A stretch of 61,828 nt of DNA, taken from Nemertoderma westbladi (taxonomy: Eukaryota; Xenacoelomorpha; Nemertodermatida; Nemertodermatidae). Where the stretch lies: contig JAUCBJ010006495.1 in the NCBI GenBank assembly GCA_032718475.1, positions 1 to 61,828 of the forward strand, in the 5' to 3' direction. Shown one piece after another: positions 39,101-51,100 of this stretch. The notes under the pieces were generated by a model. The model made no database searches, was not told the DNA's origin, and saw only the letters and a list, made by a program, of their open reading frames with translations. Within the stretch, counting starts at the first letter, position 1, and each line of letters starts with the position of its first letter. The position numbers were made by a program, and so were the translations under genes.

Positions 39101-42100
39101 CAGTAGCAGGTAGGAACAAAAGAACACTCAGTAGCAGATAGGAACAAAAGAACATTAATTAGCAGATAAGGACACTCAGTAGCAGGTAGGAACAAAAGAA
39201 CACTCAGTAGCAGATAGGAACAAAAGAACATTAATTAGCAGATAAGGACACTCAGTAGCAGGTAGGAACAAAAGAACACTCAGTAGCAGATAGAAACAAA
39301 AGAACATTAATTAGCAGATAAGGACACTCAGTAGCAGGTAGGAACACTCAGTAGCAGGTAGGAACAAAAGAACACTCAGTAGCAGATAGGAACAAAAGAA
39401 CATTAATTAGCAGATAAGGACACTCAGTAGCAGGTAGGAACAAAAGAACACTCAGTAGCAGAGGGACACTCAGTAGCAGGTAGGAACAAAAGAACACTCA
39501 GTAGCAGAGGGACACTCAGTAGCAGGTAGGAACAAAAGAACACTCAGTAGCAGAGGGACACTCAGTAGCAGGTAGGAACAAAAGAACACTCAGTAGCAGG
39601 TAGGAACACTCAGTAGCAGGTAGGAACAAAAGAACACTCACTAGCAGGTAGGAACAAAAGAACACTCAGTAGCAGATTGGGACATTCAGTAGCAGGTAGG
39701 AACAAAAGAACACTCAGTAGCAGATAGGAACAAAAGAACATTCAGTAGCAGATAAGGACACTCAGTAGCAGGTAGGAACACTCAGTAGCATGTAGGAACA
39801 AAAGAGCACTCAGTAGCAGATAGGAACAAAAGAACATTAATTAGCAGATAAGGACACTCAGTAGCAGGTAAGAACAAAAGAACACTCAGTAGCAGAGGGA
39901 CACTCAGTATCAGGTAGGAACAGTCTGTAGCAGGTCGGAACAGTCTGTAGTAGGTGGGAACACTCAGTAACAGGTAGGAACACTGAGTAGCGGGTGAGAA
40001 CACTCAGTAGCAGGTAGGAACACTAAGTAGCAAGTAGGAACAGTCTGTAGCAGGTAGGGACAGTCTATAGCAGGTAGGAACACTCAGTAGCACAGAACTC
40101 TCAGTAGCGGGTAGGAACACTAAGTAGCAGGTAGGAACACTCAACAGGAGATAGGAACACATAGTAGCAGGAAGGGACATTCAGTAGCAGGTAGGAACAC
40201 TCAGTAGCATGTAGGAACAAAAGAACACTCAGTAGCAGATAGGAACAAAAGAACATTAATTAGCAGATAAGGACACTCAGTAGCAGGTAGGAACAAAAGA
40301 ACACTCAGTAGCAGATAGGAACAAAAGAACATTAATTAGCAGATAAGGACACTCAGTAGCAGGTAGGAACACTCAGTAGCATGTAGGAACAAAAGAACAC
40401 TCAGTAGCAGATAGGAACAAAAGAACATTAATTAGCAGATAAGGACACTCAGTAGCAGGTAGGAACAAAAGAACACTCAGTAGCAGAAAGGAACAAAAGA
40501 ACATTAATTAGCAGATAAGGACACTCAGTAGCAGGTAGGAACACTCATTAGCAGGTAGGAACACTCAGTAGCAGGTAGGAACAAAAGAACACTCAGTAGC
40601 AGATAGGAACAAAAGAACATTAATTAGCAGATAAGGACACTCAGTAGCAGGTAAGAACACTCAGTAGCAGGTAGGAACACTCAGTAGCAGGTAGGAACAA
40701 AAGAACACTCAGTAGCAGATAGGAACAAAAGAACATTAATTAGCAGACAAGGACACTCAGTAGCAGGTAGGAACAAAAGAACACTCAGTAGCAGATAGGA
40801 ACAAAAGAACATTAATTAGCAGATAAGGACACTCAGTAGCAGGTAGGAACAAAAGAACACTCAGTAGCAGATAGGAACAAAAGAACATTAATTAGCAGAT
40901 AAGGACACTCAGTAGCAGGTAGGAACAAAAGAACACTCAGTAGCAGATAGAAACAAAAGAACATTAATTAGCAGATAAGGACACTCAGTAGCAGGTAGGA
41001 ACACTCAGTAGCAGGTAGGAACAAAAGAACACTCAGTAGCAGATAGGAACAAAAGAACATTAATTAGCAGATAAGGACACTCAGTAGCAGGTAGGAACAA
41101 AAGAACACTCAGTAGCAGAGGGACACTCAGTAGCAGGTAGGAACAAAAGAACACTCAGTAGCAGAGGGACACCCAGTAGCAGGTAGGAACAAAAGAACAC
41201 TCAGTAGCAGAGGGACACTCAGTAGCAGGTAGGAACAAAAGAACACTCAGTAGCAGAGGGACACTCAGTAGCAGGTAGGAACAAAAGAACATTAATTAGC
41301 AGATAAGGACACTCAGTAGCAGGTAGGAACAAAAGAACACTCAGTAGCAGATAGGAACAAAAGAACATTAATTAGCAGATAAGGACACTCAGTAGCAGGT
41401 AGGAACACTCAGTAGCATGTAGGAACAAAAGAACACTCAGTAGCAGATAGGAACAAAAGAACATTAATTAGCAGATAAGGACACTCAGTAGCAGGTAGGA
41501 ACAAAAGAACACTCAGTAGCAGATAGGAACAAAAGAACATTAATTAGCAGATAAGGACACTCAGTAGCAGGTAGGAACACTCAGTAGCATGTAGGAACAA
41601 AAGAACACTCAGTAGCAGATAGGAACAAAAGAACATTAATTAGCAGATAAGGACACTCAGTGGCAGGTAGGAACAAAAGAACACTCAGTAGCAGATAGGA
41701 ACAAAATAACATTAATTAGCAGATAAGGACACTCAGTTGCAGGTAGGAACCAAAGAACACTCAGTAGCAGATAGGAACAAAAGAACATTAATTAGCAGAT
41801 AAGGACACTCAGTAGCAGGTAGGAACAAAAGAACATTCAGTAGCAGATAGGAACAAAAGAACATTAATTAGCAGATAAGGACACTCAGTAGCAGGTAGGA
41901 ACACTCAGTAGCATGTAGGAACAAAAACACTCAGTAGCAGATAGGAACAAAAGAACACTCAGTAGCAGATAGGGACATTCAGTAGCAGGTAGGAACACTC
42001 AGTAGCCGGTAGGAACACTCAGTAGCATGTAGGAACAAAAGAACACTCAGTAGCAGATAGGAACAAAAGAACATTCAGTAGCAGATAAGGACACTCAGTA

Positions 42101-45100
42101 GCAGGTAGTAACAAAAGAACAATCAGTAGCAGGTAGGAACAAAAGAACACTCAGTAGCAGATAGGGACATTCAGTAGCAGGTAGGAACACTCAGTAGCAG
42201 GTAGGAACAAAAGAACACTCAGTAGCAGGTAGGAACAAAAGAACACTCAGTAGCAGATAGGGACATTCAGTAGCAGGTAGGAACACTCAGTAGCAGGTAG
42301 GAACAAAAGAACACTCAGTAGCAGGTAGGAACAAAAGAACACTCAGTAGCAGATTGGGACATTCAGTAGCAGGTAGGAACAAAAGAACACTCAGTAGCAG
42401 ATAGGAACAAAAGAACATTCAGTAGCAGATAAGGACACTCAGTAGCAGGTAGGAACACTCAGTAGCATGTAGGAACAAAAGAGCACTCAGTAGCAGATAG
42501 GAACAAAAGAACATTAATTAGCAGATAAGGACACTCAGTAGCAGGTAAGAACAAAAGAACACTCAGTAGCAGAGGGACACTCAGTATCAGGTAGGAACAG
42601 TCTGTAGCAGGTCGGAACAGTCTGTAGTAGGTGGGAACACTCAGTAACAGGTAGGAACACTGAGTAGCGGGTGAGAACACTCAGTAGCAGGTAGGAACAC
42701 TAAGTAGCAAGTAGGAACAGTCTGTAGCAGGTAGGGACAGTCTATAGCAGGTAGGAACACTCAGTAGCACAGAACTCTCAGTAGCGGGTAGGAACACTAA
42801 GTAGCAGGTAGGAACACTCAACAGGAGATAGGAACACATAGTAGCAGGAAGGGACATTCAGTAGCAGGTAGGAACACTCAGTAGCATGTAGGAACAAAAG
42901 AACACTCAGTAGCAGATAGGAACAAAAGAACATTAATTAGCAGATAAGGACACTCAGTAGCAGGTAGGAACAAAAGAACACTCAGTAGCAGATAGGAACA
43001 AAAGAACATTAATTAGCAGATAAGGACACTCAGTAGCAGGTAGGAACACTCAGTAGCATGTAGGAACAAAAGAACACTCAGTAGCAGATAGGAACAAAAG
43101 AACATTAATTAGCAGATAAGGACACTCAGTAGCAGGTAGGAACAAAAGAACACTCAGTAGCAGATAGGAACAAAATAACATTAATTAGCAGATAAGGACA
43201 CTCAGTTGCAGGTAGGAACAAAAGAACACTCAGTAGCAGATAGGAACAAAAGAACATTAATTAGCAGATAAGGACACTCAGTAGCAGGTAGGAACAAAAG
43301 AACATTCAGTAGCAGATAGGAACAAAAGAACATTAATTAGCAGATAAGGACACTCAGTAGCAGGTAGGAACACTCAGTAGCATGTAGGAACAAAAGAACA
43401 CTCAGTAGCAGATAGGAACAAAAGAACATTAATTAGCAGATAAGGACACTCAGTAGCAGGTAGGAACAAAAGAACACTCAGTAGCAGATAGGAACAAAAG
43501 AACATTAATTAGCAGATAAGGACACTCAGTAGCAGGTAGGGACACTCAGTAGCATGTAGGAACAAAAGAGCACTCAGTAGCAGATAGGAACAAAAGAACA
43601 TTAATTAGCAGATAAGGACACTCAGTAGCAGGTAGGAACAAAAGAACATTCAGTAGCAGATAGGAACAAAAGAACATTAATTAGCAGATAAGGACACTCA
43701 GTAGCAGGTAGGAACACTCAGTAGCATGTAGGAACAAAATAACACTCAGTAGCAGATAGGAACAAAAGAACACTCAGTAGCAGATAGGGACATTCAGTAG
43801 CAGGTAGGAACACTCAGTAGCAGGTAGGAACACTCAGTAGCATGTAGGAACAAAAGAACACTCAGTAGCAGATAGGAACAAAAGAACATTCAGTAGCAGA
43901 TAAGGACACTCAGTAGCAGGTAGTAACAAAAGAACAATCAGTAGCAGTTAGGAACAAAAGAACACTCAGTAGCAGATAGGGACATTCAGTAGCAGGTAGG
44001 AACACTCAGTAGCAGGTAGGAACAAAAGAACACTCAGTAGCAGGTAGGAACAAAAGAACACTCAGTAGCAGATAGGGACATTCAGTAGCAGGTAGGAACA
44101 CTCAGTAGCAGGTAGGAACAAAAGAACACTCAGTAGCAGGTAGGAACAAAAGAACACTCTGTAGCAGATTGGGACATTCAGTAGCAGGTAGGAACAAAAG
44201 AACACTCAGTAGCAGATAGGAACAAAAGAACATTCAGTAGCAGATAAGGACACTCAGTAGCAGGTAGGAACACTCAGTAGCATGTAGGAACAAAAGAGCA
44301 CTCAGTAGCAGATAGGAACAAAAAAACATTAATTAGCAGATAAGGACACTCAGTAGCAGGTAAGAACAAAACAAAAGAACACTCAGTAGCAGAGGGACAC
44401 TCAGTATCAGGTAGGAACAGTCTGTAGCAGGTCGGAACAGTCTGTAGTAGGTGGGAACACTCAGTAACAGGTAGGAACACTGAGTAGCGGGTGAGAACAC
44501 TCAGTAGCAGGTAGGAACACTAAGTAGCAAGTAGGAACAGTCTGTAGCAGGTAGGGACAGTCTATAGCAGGTAGGAACACTAAGTAGCACATAACTCTCA
44601 GTAGCAGGTAGGAACAAAAGAACACTAAGTAGCAAGTAGGAACAGTCTGTAGCAGGTAGGGACAGTCTATAGCAGGTAGGAACACTCAGTAGCACAGAAC
44701 TCTCAGTAGCGGGTAGGAACACTAAGTAGCAGGTAGGAACACTCAACAGGAGATAGGAACACATAGTAGCAGGAAGGGACATTCAGTAGCAGGTAGGAAC
44801 ACTCAGTAGCATGTAGGAACAAAAGAACACTCAGTAGCAGATAGGAACAAAAGAACATTAATTAGCAGATAAGGACACTCAGTAGCAGGTAGGAACAAAA
44901 CACTCAGTAGCAGATAGGAACAAAAGAACATTAATTAGCAGATAAGGACACTCAGTAGCAGGTAGGAACACTCAGTAGCATGTAGGAACAAAAGAACACT
45001 CAGTAGCAGATAGGAACAAAAGAACATTAATTAGCAGATAAGGACACTCAGTAGCAGGTAGGAACAAAAGAACACTCAGTAGCAGATAGGAACAAAATAA

Positions 45101-48100
45101 CATTAATTAGCAGATAAGGACACTCAGTTGCAGGTAGGAACAAAAGAACACTCAGTAGCAGATAGGAACAAAAGAACATTAATTAGCAGATAAGGACACT
45201 CAGTAGCAGGTAGGAACAAAAGAACATTCAGTAGCAGATAGGAACAAAAGAACATTAATTAGCAGATAAGGACACTCAGTAGCAGGTAGGAACACTCAGT
45301 AGCATGTAGGAACAAAATAACACTCAGTAGCAGATAGGAACAAAAGAACACTCAGTAGCAGATAGGGACATTCAGTAGCAGGTAGGAACACTCAGTAGCA
45401 GGTAGGAACACTCAGTAGCATGTAGGAACAAAAGAACACTCAGTAGCAGATAGGAACAAAAGAACATTCAGTAGCAGATAAGGACACTCAGTAGCAGGTA
45501 GTAACAAAAGAACAATCAGTAGCAGGTAGGAACAAAAGAACACTCAGTAGCAGATAGGGACATTCAGTAGCAGGTAGGAACACTCAGTAGCAGGTAGGAA
45601 CAAAAGAACACTCAGTAGCAGGTAGGAACAAAAGAACACTCAGTAGCAGATAGGGACATTCAGTAGCAGGTAGGAACACTCAGTAGCAGGTAGGAACAAA
45701 AGAACACTCAGTAGCAGGTAGGAACAAAAGAACACTCAGTAGCAGATTGGGACATTCAGTAGCAGGTAGGAACAAAAGAACACTCAGTAGCAGATAGGAA
45801 CAAAAGAACATTCAGTAGCAGATAAGGACACTCAGTAGCAGGTAGGAACACTCAGTAGCATGTAGGAACAAAAGAGCATTCAGTAGCAGATAGGAACAAA
45901 AAAACATTAATTAGCAGATAAGGACACTCAGTAGCAGGTAAGAACAAAACAAAAGAACACTCAGTAGCAGAGGGACACTCAGTATCAGGTAGGAACAGTC
46001 TGTAGCAGGTCGGAACAGTCTGTAGTAGGTGGGAACACTCAGTAACAGGTAGGAACACTGAGTAGCGGGTGAGAACACTCAGTAGCAGGTAGGAACACTA
46101 AGTAGCAAGTAGGAACAGTCTGTAGCAGGTAGGGACAGTCTATAGCAGGTAGGAACACTAAGTAGCACATAACTCTCAGTAGCAGGTAGGAACACTCAGT
46201 AGCAGGTAGGAACAAAAGAACACTAAGTAGCAAGTAGGAACAGTCTGTAGCAGGTAGGGACAGTCTATAGCAGGTAGGAACACTCAGTAGCACAGAACTC
46301 TCAGTAGCGGGTAGGAACACTAAGTAGCAGGTAGGAACACTCAACAGGAGATAGGAACACATAGTAGCAGGAAGGGACATTCAGTAGCAGGTAGGAACAT
46401 TCAGTAGAGGTAGGGACACTCAGTAGCAAGAAGGAACACTCAGTAGCAGGTAGGAACACCCAGTAGCAGGTAGGGATCCCACTCTGTAGCAGGTAAGAAC
46501 ACTCAATAGCAGGTAGGAACACTCAGTATCAGGTAGGAACACTCAGTATCAGGTAGGAACACGCAGTAGCAGGTATAGGAACACTCAGTAGGGGTAGGAA
46601 CACACAGTAACAGGTGGGAACACTCAGTAGCAGATAGGAATACTCAGTAGCGCGTAGGAACATTCAGTAACAGGTAGGGACACTCAGTCGCAGATAGGAA
46701 CACTCAGTAGCAGATAGGAACACTCAGTAGCGCGTAGGAACATTCAGTAACAGGTAGGGACACTCAGTCGCAGGTAGGAACACTCAGTGGCAGATAGGAA
46801 CACTCAGTAGCAGGTATAGGAACACTCAGTAGGGGTAGGAACACTCAGTAACGGGTGTGGACACTCAGGAGCAGATAGGAACACTCCGTAGCGCGTAGGA
46901 AAACTCAGTAACAGATAGGAACACTCAGTAACAGGTAGGAACACTCAGTGACAGTTTTGAACACTTAGTTGCAGGTAGGAACACTCATTAGCAGGTAGGA
47001 ACACTCAGTAGCAGGTATGAACACTCACTAGAGGTAGGAACACTCAGTAGAGGTAGGGACACTCAGTCGCAGGTAGGAACATTCAGTAGCAGGTAGGAAC
47101 AAAAGAACACTCAGTAGCAGGTAGGAACAAAAGAACACTCAGTAGCAGATAGGGACATTCAGTAGCAGGTAGGAACACTCAGTAGCAGGTAGGAACACTC
47201 AGTAGCATGTAGGAACAAAAGAACACTCAGTAGCAGATAGGAACAAAAGAACATTAATTAGCAGATAAGGACACTCAGTAGCAGGTAAGGACAAAAGAAC
47301 ACTCAGTAGCAGAGGGACACTCAGTCTCAGGTAGGAACAGTCTGTAGCAGGTCGGAACAGTCTGTAGTAGGTGGGAACACTCAGTAACAGGTAGGAACAC
47401 TGAGTAGCGGGTGAGAACACTCAGTAGCAGGTAGGAACACTAAGTAGCAAGTAGGAACAGTCTGTAGCAGGTAGGGACAGTCTATAGCAGGTAGGAACAC
47501 TAAGTAGCACATAACTCTCAGTAGCAGGTAGGAACACTCATTAGCAGGTAGGAACACTCAGTAGCAGGTAGGAACAAAAGAACAGTCAGTAGCAGATAGG
47601 GACATTCAGTAGCAGGTAGGAACACTCAGTAGCAGGTAGGAACACTCAGTAGCATGTAGGAACAAAAGAACACTCAGTAGCAGATAGGAACAAAAGAACA
47701 TTAATTAGCAGATAAGGACACTCAGTAGCAGGTAAGAACAAAAGAACACTCAGTAGCAGAGGGACACTCAGTATCAGGTAGGAACAGTCTGTAGCAGGTC
47801 GGAACAGTCTGTAGTAGGTGGGAACACTCAGTAACAGGTAGGAACACTGAGTAGCGGGTGAGAACACTCAGTAGCAGGCAGGAACACTAAGTAGCAAGTA
47901 GGAACAGTCTGTAGCAGGTAGGGACAGTCTATAGCAGGTAGGAACACTAAGTAGCACATAACTCTCAGTAGCAGGTAGGAACACTCAGTAGCAGGTAGGA
48001 ACAAAAGAACACTAAGTAGCAAGTAGGAACAGTCTGTAGCAGGTAGGGACAGTCTATAGCAGGTAGGAACACTCAGTAGCGGGTAGGAACACTAAGTAGC

Positions 48101-51100
48101 AGGTAGGAACACTCAACAGGAGATAGGAACACATAGTAGCAGAAAGAGAAATTCAGTAGCAGGTAGGAACATTCAGTAGAGGTAGGGACACTCAGTAGCA
48201 AGAAGGAACACTCAGTAGCAGGTATGAACACCCAGTAGCAGGTAGGGATCCCACTCTGTAGCAGGTAAGAACACTCAATAGCAGGTAGGAACACTCAGTA
48301 TCAGGTAGGAACACTCAGTATCAGGTAGGAACACGCAGTAGCAGGTATAGGAACACTCAGTAGGGGTAGGAACACACAGTAACAGGTGGGAACACTCAGT
48401 AGCAGATAGGAATACTCAGTAGCGCGTAGGAACATTCAGTAACAGGTAGGGACACTCAGTCGCAGATAGGAACATTCAGTAACAGGTAAGGACACTCAGT
48501 TGCAGGTAGGAACACTCAGTGGCAGATAGGAACACTCAGTAGCAGGTATAGGAACACTCAGTAGGGGTAGGAACACTCAGTAACAGGTGTGGACACTCAG
48601 GAGCAGATAGGAACACTCCGTAGCGCGTAGGAAAACAGATAGGAACACTCAGTAACAGGTAGGAACACTCAGTGGCAGTTTTGAACACTTAGTTGCAGGT
48701 AGGAACACTCAGTAGCAGGTAGGAACACTCAGTAGCAGGTAGGAACACTCAGTAGAGGTAGGAACACTCAGTAGAGGTAGGGACACTCAGTCGCAGGTAG
48801 GAACATTCAGTAGCAGGTATAGGAACACTCAGTAAAAGGTAGGAACACTCAGTAACAGGTAGGAACACTCAATAGCATGTGAGTGCACTCAGTAGCAGGT
48901 AGGAACACTAAGTAGCAAGTAGGAACAGTCTGTAGCAGGTAGGAACACTAAGTAGCAAAGAACACTCAGTAGCAGGTAGGAACACTCAGTAGCAGGTAGG
49001 AACAAAAGAACATTAAGTAGCAAGTAGGAACAGTCTATAGCAGGTAGGGACAGTCTATAGCAGGTTGGAACACTAAGTAGCAAGTAGGAACAGTCTGTAG
49101 CAGGTAGGGACACTCAGTAGCACAGAACACTCAGTAGCGGGTAGGAACACTAAGTAGCAGATAGGAACACTCAACAGCAGATAGGAACACTTAGTAGCAG
49201 GTAGGGTCATTCAGTAGCAGGTAGGAACATTCAGTAGAGGTAGGGACACTCAGTAGCAAGAAGGAACACTCAGTAGCAGGTAGGAACACCCAGTAGCAGG
49301 TAGGGATCCTACTCTGTAGCAGGTAAGAACACTCAGTGGCAGGTAGGAACACTCAGTATCAGGTAGGAACACTCAGTAGCAGGTTTAGGAACACTCAGTA
49401 GGGGGTAGGAAGAGAAACATAGTACAGTAACAGGTGGGAACACTCAGTAGCAGATAGGAACACTCAGTAGCGCGTAGGGTACTCAGTAATAGGTAGGAAC
49501 ACTCAGTAGGGGTAGGAACACTCAATAAAGGTGGGAACACTCAGTAGCAGATAGGAACACTCAGTAGCGCGTAGGAAAACTCAGTAACAGGTAGAAACAC
49601 TCAGTAACAGGTAGGAACACCCAGTGGCAGTTATGAACACTCAGTTGCAGGTAGGATCACTCAGTAGAGGTACGAACACTCATAGAGATAGGGTCACTCA
49701 GTCGCAGGTTGGAACACTCAGTGGCAGATAGGTACACTCAGTAAAAGGTAGGAACACTCAGTAACAGGTAGGAACACTCAGTGGCAGTTATGAACACTCA
49801 GTTGCAGGTAGGAACACACAGTAGAGGTAGTAACATTCAGTAGAGGTAGGGACACTCAGTCGTAGGGAGGAACACTCAGTGGCAGATAGGGACACTCAGT
49901 AGCAGGTAGGAACACTCAGTATCAGGTAGGAATACTCAGTAGCAGGTATAGGAACACTCAGTAGGGGTAGGAAACACAGTAACAGGTGGGAACACTCAGT
50001 AGCAAATAGGAACACTCAGTAGCGCATATGAAAACTCAATAGAGGTAGGAACACTCAGTAGAGATAGGGACACACAGTCGCAGGTAGGAACACTCAGTGG
50101 CAGATAGGAACACTCAGTAGCGTATAGTAACACTCAGTAACATGTAGGAACACTCAGTAACAGGTAGGGACACTCAGTGGCAGTTATGAACACTCAGTTG
50201 CAGGTAGGGACACTCAGTAGCATATGTAGGAACACTCAGTAGAGGTAGGAACACTCAGTAGAAGTAGGGACCCTCAGTGGCAAATAGGAACAATTAGTGA
50301 CAGATAAGGACACTCAGTAGCAGGTATAGGAACACTCAGTATGGGTAGGAACACTCAGTAACAGATGGGAACACTCAGTAGCGGGTAGGAACACTCAGTA
50401 ACTGGTAGGAACACTCAATAGCAGGTAGGAACACTCAGTAGAGATAGGAACACTCAATAGCAGGTAGGAAAACTGAGTAGAGGTAGGAACACTCAGTAGC
50501 AGGTAGGAGCACTCAGTAACATGTAGTAACACTCAGTAGAGGTAGGAACACTCAGTAGCGGGTAGGAACACTCATTAGAGGTAGGAACACTCAGTAGAGG
50601 TAGGGACCCTCAGTAGAGGTAGGAACACTCAGTAACAGGTAGGAACACTCAGTAGCGCGTAGGAACACTCAATAACAGGTAGGAATACTCAGTGGCAGTT
50701 ATGAACACTCAGTATAGGTAGGAACACTCAGTAGCAGGTAGGAGCACTCAGTAGCGGGTAGGAACACTCAGTAACAGGTAGGAACAGTTCAAGGAACATT
50801 CAGTAGCAGGTTGGCGATTATTGATTTTTCCCAAATGTGACTGACGGAAAATCGAATTACTTAACTGCGTTCACTTCAGTGAGTTAATGGCAAGCCAAAT
50901 TTTCAAATACATAGACCTCCCTATTATATCTCTAATGCTTTAGACTTTTCAGTTGATGCCCCCCCCCCCCCCCCCCCCCTGGATTTCAGCGATGGACAGG
51001 GGAAATATTTCAAACATTTTCCAAATGTTATTATAATGCTATAATTTATGCTATAATGCAAATGCTACAGTAAACTAAAATATGCTAAAAAATACTATAA

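Noticed and set aside
32594-49113. Many minus-strand open frames encoding Cys/Tyr/Leu-rich repeats (FLPATECSYLLLSVPTCY-like)
   Set aside because: They are translations of the intron 5 satellite, whose minus strand happens to lack stops in some frames. There is no start context, domain or independent gene evidence.
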